Positions 17,184 through 25,383 are shown, numbered from the stretch's first letter. The stretch is 27,361 nucleotides of DNA from Candidatus Accumulibacter vicinus (GCA_002425405.1 DIME01000188.1:73261-100621), one strand, 5' to 3'. The notes: generated from the sequence alone by a model not told the origin. Numbers and translations are program-made.

Positions 17184-18554
17184 ATGAGGCTCGGTCGGCC
17201 TGCCAAGGTCTTCCTGTCGTACTCGCACAAGGACGATGGCTTTCTCGAAGACCTCCGCGACAACCTCGCGACTCTGGTAGTCGAGAAGCTGATCGAAGAA
17301 CCGTGGTGGGATCGAGACATCGACGTTGGCGGCAAATGGCGCAGCGAAATCCTTGCCAGACTCGAAGAGGCCGACCTGATCCTGCTGCTCCTCAGCCCAC
17401 GTTTCGTGGCCTCCACGTTCTGCCGGGAAATCGAGTTGCCGAGATCGCGTGATCTCGCTGCCGCCGGCAGAATTGTCGTGCCAGTCATTCTCGATGCCAA
17501 TGTCAACCTCGGCCCGCTCGGCCTCGCCGAGCTTCAGGCCGTCCCCGATCCGAAGAAGCCCGTCTCGAGCTATGGCAACCGTACGGAGGCTTATGAGATC
17601 GTCACCGACAGGCTCAGGCGCCTGCTGTCGGGAGGACCGAATGCGAACGAGGGCGCGGCGAACGAGGGCGCAGCGGCAGCGGGCCGACACGACGCGCTGC
17701 CGATGCCGGCGCCTCGTCCGGATCTCGACTTCCTGCCCCATCTCTGCGACCGCAAACCGCAGATCAATCCGCTGACCCGCAAGCTGGCTTGCATCACGGA
17801 TGAGCCGCTGCGCCCGGTCGTGATCATCGTTCCGGGCGATGACGAGGAGTGTCACAGCGAATTCGTCCATCGTCTGCAGCGCATCGTGTTGCCAGATCGG
17901 TTGGCCCTGGGCCAGGCCGAAGCGATCACAAGACACCAGCTCACCGATCTGCGTCCCCTCAAGGACGTGCAGGATCTCTGGCACGAACTGTACGACCAGT
18001 GGCCCTCCGGAGAACGCGTCGCCGACTCCAGGTTCGAGGTGATCAGAGGGCATGTTCGCCAGTGCGTCGCCACCCATGACCGCCACCTGCTGTTCGTGTC
18101 CGATTTCTACAGCCGCGATTTTGATGACGTCAAGCGGGTGCTGCCGCTGATCCTCGAATTCTGGAGCACACAGTGGCGCGATGTGAAACTGAAACGCGCA
18201 CCCTTCCACTGCCTCTGCCTGCGGTACGAACGCGCCTACCAGAAGCTGCCGGTTCCCGAGCGCCGGGAGCGGGAGCGGCGCGCCCAGGAACTCGAGCGCC
18301 TGGTTCAAGGACTCGACCCCGCTGCCTACCCGCAAATTCACTGCATCAAGCTCGATCCGCTCAGCCAGGTCGACTGGAGCGATGTCAGGTACTGGACGAC
18401 GGACCGCCATGTGATGCAGCACTGCAGCATCCCGGAGGACAGCATCCAGGCGCTCGAAAGTGAGCTGCGCGTGACTCGGCCGATGCGACAACTCGCGCCA
18501 CATCTTGCCGAACTGGCGCGGAAATTCCCTAACCCCCGGAGAAGTCCGTCATGA
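17184..18554 (+). CDS. TIR-domain protein with STAND-like C-terminal domain
   Basis: A 456-aa protein. Residues 7-150 form a TIR domain: KVFLSYSHKDDGFLEDL (strand A and box 1), WWDRDIDVGGKW, LILLLLSPRFVASTFCREIE. The Glu82/Glu84 pair is at the place of the catalytic Glu of NAD-cleaving TIRs. A short linker contains an ANEGA duplication. From about 180 a second domain begins LPHLCDRKPQ (Cys188) and runs through VVIIVPGDDEE, LWHELYDQW and HLLFVSDFYSRDFDDV; it resembles the inactive-STAND (iSTAND) domains reported in conflict systems, with no P-loop seen. The start at 17184 is where homology begins. It overlaps moxR by ATGA, so they are coupled. Likely role (inference): effector or signal adaptor. 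Confidence 0.85.
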   Translation: MRLGRPAKVFLSYSHKDDGFLEDLRDNLATLVVEKLIEEPWWDRDIDVGGKWRSEILARLEEADLILLLLSPRFVASTFCREIELPRSRDLAAAGRIVVPVILDANVNLGPLGLAELQAVPDPKKPVSSYGNRTEAYEIVTDRLRRLLSGGPNANEGAANEGAAAAGRHDALPMPAPRPDLDFLPHLCDRKPQINPLTRKLACITDEPLRPVVIIVPGDDEECHSEFVHRLQRIVLPDRLALGQAEAITRHQLTDLRPLKDVQDLWHELYDQWPSGERVADSRFEVIRGHVRQCVATHDRHLLFVSDFYSRDFDDVKRVLPLILEFWSTQWRDVKLKRAPFHCLCLRYERAYQKLPVPERRERERRAQELERLVQGLDPAAYPQIHCIKLDPLSQVDWSDVRYWTTDRHVMQHCSIPEDSIQALESELRVTRPMRQLAPHLAELARKFPNPRRSPS

Positions 18555-19645
18555 CCGAAATGCCCTACAGCATCATGACCGAGATGCCCTACAAGAGAAA
18601 GGCGCCGGACACGCGCCTCCCGTACGCGAAGACTGTTGAGTCCCTGACGCGCGACCGGCATACCGATCCGCGGCATTATGATCCCGGCGACGACCTCGCC
18701 GCCGCGGTCAACGTCGCGCTGATGCTGGGCAGACCCTTGCTCGTCACCGGCGAGCCCGGAACGGGCAAGACAGAGCTCGCGCGCAGTGTTGCCTGGCAGT
18801 TGGGGTATCCGCTGTTCCGCTTCGACACCAAGTCCAGCAGTATCGCTCGAGATCTCTTCTACACCTACGACAGCATCGGGCGCTTCGACGCTGCCTATCT
18901 GCGAGCCGCAAGGGAAAGAAAGGGCAGCGAGCCGGATGCCGCCTTGCCGGTGATCGACGACCGCGACTTCATCCACTATCAGGCCCTTGGCCAGGCGATC
19001 CTGGTCGCCAACGGGAGGGACGCTCTCAACGAATGGCTGGCGAATCCCGATGCCTATCGGGAATGGTTACCGAAGGACTGGCCGAGCGACCGGGAGCTTC
19101 CCTGCCGCGCCGTGGTGCTGATCGACGAGATCGACAAGGCGCCCCGTGATTTCCCCAATGACCTGCTGGCGGAGATCGAAGAGCTTCGTTTCGCCATCCC
19201 CGAGCTGGGCAACGTGGTGCGCCAGGCGACGAAGGACTTTCAGCCAGTGGTCGTGATCACCAGCAATTCCGAGAAGCACCTGCCCGACGCTTTCCTGCGG
19301 CGCTGCGTGTACCACCACATCGACTTCCCCGATGGCGATCGCGAGCGTTTGAAGGAGATCATCCACCTGCGCACCGGGCTGGATGCCAACGACCCCTTGC
19401 TGGCGGACAGCATCGAATTTCTTGCCCGGGTGCGCGGCATTGCCAAGCTCGGCAAGAAGCCCGCCACCGCCGAATTCATCGACTGGCTTGCCTACCTGCG
19501 TCGCATCGGCGCAGAGTCACGCGCCTGGCTTGTGGCCAACCGGACAGACAAGAGGGTGATGGCCAGCCTCGGCGTGCTCTGCAAGAGCCAGGACGACGTT
19601 TCGCCCGTGCGTCAGGAACTGCTTGCCTGGCTGAACAAGAAGTAG
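18551..19645 (+). CDS. MoxR-type AAA+ ATPase
   Basis: A 364-aa ATPase. Walker A GEPGTGKT is at residues 67-74, Walker B VVLIDEIDKA around 188-197 (Asp192, Glu193), sensor 1 ITSNSEKHLPDAFLRRC, and the helical lid follows. MoxR proteins are chaperone-like ATPases that usually work with a vWA-domain partner, and the next gene encodes a vWA-like domain, a classic pairing. Insertions after Walker A (DSIGRFDAAYLRA and a long DPDA-rich stretch) are typical of the conflict-system branch. The first 48 nt contain a 24-nt tandem near-duplication giving two MTEMPY starts (18551 and 18575). The first overlaps the TIR stop. It probably couples ATP hydrolysis to sensing by the membrane protein. Confidence 0.93.
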   Translation: MTEMPYSIMTEMPYKRKAPDTRLPYAKTVESLTRDRHTDPRHYDPGDDLAAAVNVALMLGRPLLVTGEPGTGKTELARSVAWQLGYPLFRFDTKSSSIARDLFYTYDSIGRFDAAYLRAARERKGSEPDAALPVIDDRDFIHYQALGQAILVANGRDALNEWLANPDAYREWLPKDWPSDRELPCRAVVLIDEIDKAPRDFPNDLLAEIEELRFAIPELGNVVRQATKDFQPVVVITSNSEKHLPDAFLRRCVYHHIDFPDGDRERLKEIIHLRTGLDANDPLLADSIEFLARVRGIAKLGKKPATAEFIDWLAYLRRIGAESRAWLVANRTDKRVMASLGVLCKSQDDVSPVRQELLAWLNKK

Positions 19646-19664
19646 TCGTTCGGCTGACCGCGCC

Positions 19665-22600
19665 GTGCTGACCTCCGAAGACCTGGTCGATCTCGGCGGC
19701 GCCTTGCGTCGCGAGCGCTTCGACGTCGGCGCCCATCAGTTGCTGGCAGCGCAGGACCTGCTCCTGCACTTGGCGGTCAACGGCCGCATGCCGGTCCACA
19801 AAACAGATCTCGATCGCTGGCTGGCGCCGGTCTTCTGCTCGAATCCCGACGAGCAGCACCGCTTCCGCCGACTGTACCGGGAATGGCTGGCACCACTCGA
19901 CGTACCGATCCCCGGCAGCGATGGCATGTCGGGCGCCGGCGGAGCAGGCGGGGGCCAATCCACTTCGCGTCTTGACTGGAGCCGCATCGGGCGTCGACTG
20001 GCCTATCTGGCCGCTGCCCTGCTGCTGGCGGGTGCGCCGGTGGCAGGCTGGATCGGTTGGGATCACTACCTCAGGGAGCGAACACTGCACGGGTCGGTCG
20101 CCGGCGATCACGGGGCCATCCGCGGCGCGACGACTGCCTTCGTCAACCGCGATGGCGAGGAGACCAGGAACTGCACCTCGACAGATGCTCAAGGCCTCTT
20201 TTCGTGCACCTACCGCCGCAGGGAACTGCCGGCGACGATCAAGGCCGCCGCCAAAGACTACGACGCGGACAGCCAAGCGATCGAATCGCCGCCCGAGACG
20301 AGGATCGATTTCAAGCTCCAGCTACGGCCCCGGCCGCCGCCGGAAGCCCCCGACCGTGCCGCGGCCACGCCGACCGCCACCCTCGTACCGCCGCCGGCCG
20401 TCCAGACGCCGGTGCCGCCGCCGCAACCGCCAGCCGAGCCGCGGCTGCCGGCGGGCCTGCGGTTCGCTCTGGTGCTGCTCGCCATCGCCGCGCTCTGGTG
20501 GTGGCTATGGTCGGTCCATCGGCGCGGCAATGCGCGCCGCGCCGTCCTGCGGCGCTTCCCCGCCGACACTGCGGAGAAGCGTTATCGCCTGCACCGGCTG
20601 TGGGCCAGCGACGCGCCACGCCTCTTTGCCGGTCGCGAACTGCGCGACGCCCTGCGCGAACTGCGCCGCCACCGCAGCGTGCTCAGCCGCCGGCTCGATG
20701 TCGCCGCGACGGTCGAGGCGACCGTCAACCAGCGCGGCCGTTTCACGCCGGTCCATGGCCGGCGGCGCACGGCGCCGGAATACCTCGTCCTGGTCGACCG
20801 CCGCAGCGGCCGCGACCAGCAGGCGCTACTGCTCGACCAACTGCTTGCGCGCCTGCGCCGGGACGGCGTCTACCTCGACTGCTGGGACTTCAACGGCGAC
20901 CCGCGCCTTTGCCGGAAGTCCACCGGCGAGGCGCGTTTCGTCGCGCCGGCCGACCTCGCGGGCCTCTATCCCGAGCATGCGCTGCTCGTCTTCAGCGACG
21001 CCGATGGCCTGTTCGACCCGCTGTCCGGCAAGGTCGTCGACTGGCTCGACAGCTTCGCGCCCTGGCCGAAGAGGGCGATCTTCGTTCCCGGATTGCCGAA
21101 TCCCGGCGCCTATCGCGAACTCGCGCTGGAGAAGGCTGGATTCGCCGTCCTGCCAGCCACCCCCGCCGGGCTGCTGGCGTTTGCGCTGGGGGACGAATCG
21201 CCACCTGCCGGCAACGGCGGCTGGCCCTGGAGCTATCCCGAGCGCCTGGTGCGCAACCCGGTGCGCTGGCTCGACGAGACACCGCCGTCTGCCGATACCG
21301 AGGAAGCACTGTGCGGTGAGCTGCGGCGCTATCTCGGCCCGATGGGCCATTTCTGGCTTGCCACCTGCGCGATCTACCCGGCGATGCGCTGGGAGGTCAC
21401 CCTCGCCCTCGGTTCCCGCCTGCTCGACGGCGAGCGCCTGGCGCGCATCCTGCCCGCCCTGGTGCGTCTGCCCTGGTTCCGGCTCGGCGCGATGCCCGAC
21501 TGGCTGCGTCGCCGCCTGATCGGCGAACTGCCGCCCTACTGGAAGCGGCAGGCGCGCAACGCGCTGTGGCACCTGCTCGATGCTGCCGGCCAGGGCAGCA
21601 GAGACAGGCTGCCGCTCGAGTTCGCCGAGGAAGACCCGCCGCGGAGCGAGCAGCGGCGACGGCGCCGCGAGGCCGCTGCGCTGGCTTCACTGGACCCCGG
21701 CCACCCCCTGAACGACCGGGTGCTGCTCTCTGCCCTGACCGGCGACACGATCGACCCGCTGACCCTCGCCGCACCGCCACTGCTGCAGCGGCTGTGGTAC
21801 CTCAACGGGCAGTCGCGTCATGGCGTGCGGCCGATCATCCCGGCGCTGGCGACGCTGGTCGTCGTGGCTGGCCTGTGGTGGCTGACGGTGCCTCCTGGCG
21901 AGCGGCAGCCGATCGTCCAGCGCCCGATCGCAGGTGCCGCGCCGCCGGCGCGCCAGACCGTGCTGCGGCCGCTGGCCTACAGCCCCGACGGCGCGCGGCT
22001 CGCCTCGACCAGCGATGAGGCGGCAACGGTGCTCTGGGACGTGGCCGGTCGCAAGGAGTCGCTGCCGCCATTGACCGGCCACGATGCGCAGGTGTCGGCA
22101 CTGGCGCTCGGCAAGGGCGTGCTGGTCGAAGGCAGCGAGCAGGGAACGATCTACCGGCGTGACCCGCTCACCGGCAGGCTGCTCGGCGATCCGGTCGCCG
22201 TACACAGCGGCCCGGTGCAGGCGCTGGCGTTGAGCCCCGATGGACGGACGCTGGCCTCCGGCGGCGCCGATGGCCAGGTGAAGTTCGACGATGCCGTCGT
22301 GGAAACACCCCGAGCTGCGCCAGCGCCTGCAGCAACGGCGCCGCTGCGCAGCCCCTTCCTCAAGGTGGGTTTCGACCCGCGATCGACCGTTCTGGCCGGG
22401 GAAAGTGCGCCGGCGGCGGCGATCGAGCGTGGCGCGACATCAGCCGTCGTGTCGGCCTCGGTCAAGGCAGCGACGAAGCGAGTCGAGGCTCATCAGGGTG
22501 CGGTATCGGCGCTCGCTTTCAGCGTCGACGGCAAGACCCTCGCCTCCGCCGGCGTCGACGGCCGCGTGCTCCTGTGGGATGTGGCGAGCCGCCAGCCGCT

Positions 22601-23732
22601 TGCCGGGCTGGAGAGCGCGGCGGCTGCCGGAGGCGGGCGCAGTCCGGCCCTCAGCGCGCTCGCCTGGCGTGCCGACGGCGTGCTCGCAACGGGCGACGAA
22701 CAGGGCGCGATCGTCTTGTGGAACGTCGCGGCCCGCGCCCGGTTGCCCGGGTCGTTGGCGAAGCACGAAAAGCGGGTCGCGGCACTCGCCTTCAGTCGAG
22801 GCGGTGCGACCCTCGCCTCGGCCAGCGACGACGGCTCGCTCCGGCTGTGGGACGTCGCCGGGCGAAGGTTGCGCGGCGTTCCGTTGGAGGTTCACGGGGA
22901 GGAGGTCGCCGCGGTCGCCTGGAACCCCGACGGCAAGGGGCTCGCGTCGGTCGGCCGGTCCGGGATGGTGGTGCTGTGGAGCTTTTCCGATGCCGGTCCG
23001 GCCGCGGACGAGCGCGTTTTCCGCGATTGCGACCAATGCCCGGAAATGGTGGTTGTTCCCGCCGGCAGTTTCATGATGGGCTCGCCGGGGACCGAAGGTT
23101 TCGCCGACGAACGACCACAGCAGCGGGTGACCTTCGCCAAGCCCTTCGCCGTCGGCAAGTACGAGCTCACCTTCGACGAGTGGGATGCCTGCGTGGCGGA
23201 TCGCGGCTGCAAGTACAAGCCTGGCGACGAAGGTTGGAGACGCGGCCGGCAGCCGGTGATCAACGTCAGTTGGGACGACGCGCAGGCCTACGTCGCCTGG
23301 CTGGCGAAGAAGACGGGCAAGCCCTACCGGCTGCTGTCCGAGTCCGAATGGGAGTATGCTGCACGCGCGGGGACGCGGACGAGGTATCCCTGGGGCAACG
23401 AGCCCGGAACGAACCGCGCCAACTTCTTTGGTTCGGGAAGCCAGTGGAACGGCAAGCGGGCGGCGCCGGTCGGCAGCTTTGCGCCCAACGCCTTTGGTTT
23501 GTACGACATGATCGGTAACGTCTGGGAATGGACACAGGACTGCTGGAACGACAGCTATGCCGGCGCGCCGATGGACGGCTTGCCGTGGCTCAAGGGGGAC
23601 TGTGGCCGGCGGGTGGTGCGCGGCGGCTCCTGGAGCAGCAAACCGGAGGTCGCGCGGGCGGCCTTCCGCTACTGGGACGAGCCCGGGCTCCGGAACGACG
23701 ACCTGGGTTTCCGCCTCGCCAGGACGCTCTGA
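19665..23732 (+). CDS. Membrane vWA-WD40-FGE receptor, DGR variable protein
   Basis: A 1355-aa protein with a GTG start 19 nt after moxR. In order: a soluble helical N-terminus; TM1 (about 112-131); a small beta domain beginning HGSVAGDHGAIRG; a Pro-rich linker; TM2 (about 265-286); a vWA-like domain beginning EYLVLVDRRSG (residue 372) with a degenerate MIDAS; TM3 (about 723-744); WD40 repeats (about 764-1105, e.g. HQGAVSALAFSVDGKTLASA and LLWDVA); and a formylglycine-generating-enzyme/SUMF1 domain (from about 1128: MVVVPAGSFMMGSP, VINVSWDDAQAYVAWL, GNVWEWTQDCW). The C-terminal ~42 residues, RRVVRGGSW onward, are the DGR variable repeat. The Cys pair of true FGE enzymes is absent, so this is a C-type-lectin-fold binding module, not an oxidase. 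Inference: a receptor whose binding face is diversified. Confidence 0.92.
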   Translation: MLTSEDLVDLGGALRRERFDVGAHQLLAAQDLLLHLAVNGRMPVHKTDLDRWLAPVFCSNPDEQHRFRRLYREWLAPLDVPIPGSDGMSGAGGAGGGQSTSRLDWSRIGRRLAYLAAALLLAGAPVAGWIGWDHYLRERTLHGSVAGDHGAIRGATTAFVNRDGEETRNCTSTDAQGLFSCTYRRRELPATIKAAAKDYDADSQAIESPPETRIDFKLQLRPRPPPEAPDRAAATPTATLVPPPAVQTPVPPPQPPAEPRLPAGLRFALVLLAIAALWWWLWSVHRRGNARRAVLRRFPADTAEKRYRLHRLWASDAPRLFAGRELRDALRELRRHRSVLSRRLDVAATVEATVNQRGRFTPVHGRRRTAPEYLVLVDRRSGRDQQALLLDQLLARLRRDGVYLDCWDFNGDPRLCRKSTGEARFVAPADLAGLYPEHALLVFSDADGLFDPLSGKVVDWLDSFAPWPKRAIFVPGLPNPGAYRELALEKAGFAVLPATPAGLLAFALGDESPPAGNGGWPWSYPERLVRNPVRWLDETPPSADTEEALCGELRRYLGPMGHFWLATCAIYPAMRWEVTLALGSRLLDGERLARILPALVRLPWFRLGAMPDWLRRRLIGELPPYWKRQARNALWHLLDAAGQGSRDRLPLEFAEEDPPRSEQRRRRREAAALASLDPGHPLNDRVLLSALTGDTIDPLTLAAPPLLQRLWYLNGQSRHGVRPIIPALATLVVVAGLWWLTVPPGERQPIVQRPIAGAAPPARQTVLRPLAYSPDGARLASTSDEAATVLWDVAGRKESLPPLTGHDAQVSALALGKGVLVEGSEQGTIYRRDPLTGRLLGDPVAVHSGPVQALALSPDGRTLASGGADGQVKFDDAVVETPRAAPAPAATAPLRSPFLKVGFDPRSTVLAGESAPAAAIERGATSAVVSASVKAATKRVEAHQGAVSALAFSVDGKTLASAGVDGRVLLWDVASRQPLAGLESAAAAGGGRSPALSALAWRADGVLATGDEQGAIVLWNVAARARLPGSLAKHEKRVAALAFSRGGATLASASDDGSLRLWDVAGRRLRGVPLEVHGEEVAAVAWNPDGKGLASVGRSGMVVLWSFSDAGPAADERVFRDCDQCPEMVVVPAGSFMMGSPGTEGFADERPQQRVTFAKPFAVGKYELTFDEWDACVADRGCKYKPGDEGWRRGRQPVINVSWDDAQAYVAWLAKKTGKPYRLLSESEWEYAARAGTRTRYPWGNEPGTNRANFFGSGSQWNGKRAAPVGSFAPNAFGLYDMIGNVWEWTQDCWNDSYAGAPMDGLPWLKGDCGRRVVRGGSWSSKPEVARAAFRYWDEPGLRNDDLGFRLARTL
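23601..23728 (+). repeat. DGR variable repeat (VR)
   Basis: The last 128 bp of the receptor match the template repeat at 25244-25371 without gaps. 17 positions differ, 13 of them at TR adenines. The first 30 nt (no A in the TR) and the 20 or so nt after 23700 are essentially unchanged. Variable codons are the two after GGSW, then those giving K, P, V, F, Y, W, D, L, D, D. The stop codon follows at 23730-23732. Confidence 0.95.
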
Positions 23733-23763
23733 CCTCTTGCCTCTTTGACTCTTTACCTCTTGC
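23732..23763 (+). other. Pyrimidine-rich spacer with direct repeat after VR
   Basis: The 40-nt gap between the VR-containing gene and avd is almost purely pyrimidine on the + strand. It carries ACCTCTTGC twice (23732-23740 and 23755-23763), with CTCTTT also repeated between. In other DGRs a hairpin or special sequence just 3' of VR helps target site choice; here no hairpin is seen, so any role is speculative. Confidence 0.4.
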
Positions 23764-23772
23764 ATCCACCAC

Positions 23773-24168
23773 ATGATTGCTTCTTCACCAAGTGACGAAC
23801 CTCGCCGGCCCGGCGACGCGGCGCGCAGATCGGGACCGGCGCTCGAAGCGATGTTCCGCTTCATCGTCTGGCTGATCCCGACGCTCGACAAGTTGCCGCG
23901 CAGCCAGAAGTTCCTGCTCGGCGATCGGATCCAGGCGACGGCGCTCGACGTCTTCGAGCGGCTGATCGAGGCGACGTACAGCAAGGCGCGCGAGCGGCCG
24001 TTGAGCGACGCCAACCTCGGTCTCGAGAAACTGCGCTTTCTGTTCCGCGTCTGCGCCGAGCTGCACTACCTCGACCTGCGCCGCTACGAACACGCGGCGC
24101 GAATGCTCGACGAGATCGGCCGTATGGTCGGCGGCTGGATCAAGGCCAACCGTGCCGCGCAGGGTTGA
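23773..24168 (+). CDS. avd: Avd-like DGR accessory variability protein
   Basis: A 131-aa four-helix-bundle protein. After a Pro/Arg-rich, probably disordered first 20 residues it reads MFRFIVWLIPTLDKLPRSQK, then LLGDRIQATALDVFERLIEA, then LGLEKLRFLFRVCAELHYLD, and ends MLDEIGRMVGGWIKA. The PRSQKFLLGDRI and LDEIGRM(V/L)GGW signatures are typical of Avd proteins and of the wider 23S-intervening-sequence four-helix family. Avd forms a basic barrel that binds the reverse transcriptase and the TR RNA. It overlaps the RT gene by 17 bp, which fixes its identity by context. Confidence 0.93.
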   Translation: MIASSPSDEPRRPGDAARRSGPALEAMFRFIVWLIPTLDKLPRSQKFLLGDRIQATALDVFERLIEATYSKARERPLSDANLGLEKLRFLFRVCAELHYLDLRRYEHAARMLDEIGRMVGGWIKANRAAQG

Positions 24169-25225
24169 CGATCTGTTCGGCGAAATCGCCAGCTTCCGCG
24201 CGCTGCGCGAGGCGGCGCTGCGCGCGCTGCGTGGCAAGCGGCGCAAGCCTGGAGCGGCGGCTTTCTTCGCCAATCTCGAACGTGAGCTGCTGCGCCTGGA
24301 ACGGCTACTCAATGCGGAAACCTGGTGCCCGGGTGCATACAAGAGCTTCGAGGTGCGCGACCCGAAGCCACGGCTGGTTTCCGCTGCACCGTTTCGCGAC
24401 CGGGTGGTGCAGCATGCGCTGTGCGCCGTGATCGAGCCGATATTCGAGCGCGGCTTCATCGACGACAGCTTCGCCAACCGCGTCGGCAAGGGCACGCATC
24501 GGGCGGTGACGCGCTACGAGCACTTCCGCAACCGCTACCGGCATGTCCTGCGCTGCGACATCCATCGTTACTTCCCCGCCATCGACCATGAGATCCTGAA
24601 GCGCGACCTGCGGCGGCGGATCGCCTGCGCGCGGACGCTGCGCGTGATCGACGCGATCATCGACGGCTCGAATGCGCAGGAGCCCGTGAACCACTACTTC
24701 CCCGGCGACGACCTGTTCTCGCCGCTGGCACGACGGCGCGGGTTGCCGATCGGCAATCTGACCAGCCAGCTCTTCGCCAACATTTACCTCGACGGGCTCG
24801 ATCATTACGTCAAGGAAGTACTGCGCGCGCCCTACCTGCGTTATGTCGACGATTTCGCGCTGTTCCACGATGATCCTCTGGTGCTCGACGACTGGCGCGC
24901 GGCGCTCGCCCGCTATCTCGAGGGGCGACGGCTGGTCCTGCATCCGAGGAAGACGCTGGTTCTGCCGAGCAGCGAGCCGTCAGCCTTCCTCGGGCTGGTC
25001 GTCATGAGCGGCAATCGGCGGCGCTTGCCGGAGGAGAATGTGCGTCGTTTCCGCAACCGGCTGCGCAGCCTGCGTGACCGCTGGCGCGCCGGGACGGTGA
25101 CGCAGGAGGAGGTGGAACAGCGTGTGGGCTACTGGGTAGCCCACGCGGCGCATGCCGACACGTGGCGGCTGCGCCGGGCAATCTTCCGTGGCGGCTGGTT
25201 CGATCCACTGTACCAGTTGCCATAG
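24152..25225 (+). CDS. brt: DGR reverse transcriptase
   Basis: Copies the TR RNA with adenine-directed errors for mutagenic retrohoming into VR. 357 aa from a GTG start inside avd. Motifs in order: RPKPRLVSAAPFRDRVVQHA-type region near residue 75 (PKPRLVSAAPFRDRVVQ), FANRVGKGTHRAV, LRCDIHRYFPAIDH (catalytic Asp of motif A), GLPIGNLTSQLFANIYLDGL (IGNLTSQ at 200-206), LRYVDDFALF (YVDD 231-234) and GLVV with following basic helices. IGxxxSQ in place of the QGxxxSP of group II intron and retroviral enzymes marks the DGR class. The length is usual, with no maturase or endonuclease domain. It is intact and should be active. Confidence 0.96.
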   Translation: MPRRVDDLFGEIASFRALREAALRALRGKRRKPGAAAFFANLERELLRLERLLNAETWCPGAYKSFEVRDPKPRLVSAAPFRDRVVQHALCAVIEPIFERGFIDDSFANRVGKGTHRAVTRYEHFRNRYRHVLRCDIHRYFPAIDHEILKRDLRRRIACARTLRVIDAIIDGSNAQEPVNHYFPGDDLFSPLARRRGLPIGNLTSQLFANIYLDGLDHYVKEVLRAPYLRYVDDFALFHDDPLVLDDWRAALARYLEGRRLVLHPRKTLVLPSSEPSAFLGLVVMSGNRRRLPEENVRRFRNRLRSLRDRWRAGTVTQEEVEQRVGYWVAHAAHADTWRLRRAIFRGGWFDPLYQLP

Positions 25226-25243
25226 AAGCCTGACGGGGTCCGT

Positions 25244-25371
25244 TGTGGCCGGCGGGTGGTGCGCGGCGGCTCCTGGAACAACGATTCGGAGAACGCGCGG
25301 GCGGCCTACCGCAACAGGAACGAGCCCGGAAACCGGAACAACAACCTGGGTTTCCGCCTCGCCAGTACGCT
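25244..25371 (+). repeat. DGR template repeat (TR)
   Basis: Non-coding donor repeat starting 18 bp after the RT stop and in the same orientation as VR. Read in the VR frame it would encode RRVVRGGSWNNDSENAR and onward, with nine AAC codons, the codon best suited to give many amino acids and no stop by adenine change. All 26 adenines lie in 25277-25367; the first 30 nt have none. It must be transcribed as RNA, presumably on the avd-RT transcript. Confidence 0.95.
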
Positions 25372-25383
25372 TCCGGGCCGGAG

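Noticed and set aside
17025..18503. Long minus-strand open frame over the TIR gene
   Set aside because: The TIR frame has clear family motifs and ATGA coupling; the antisense frame has none.
22440..24014. 524-codon minus-strand open frame over the WD40/FGE region
   Set aside because: No recognisable domain; antisense to the receptor whose VR/TR relation proves the coding strand.
24152..25225. Group II intron reverse transcriptase
   Set aside because: It has IGxxxSQ, no maturase or endonuclease domain, and sits beside avd and a TR, all of which fit a DGR.
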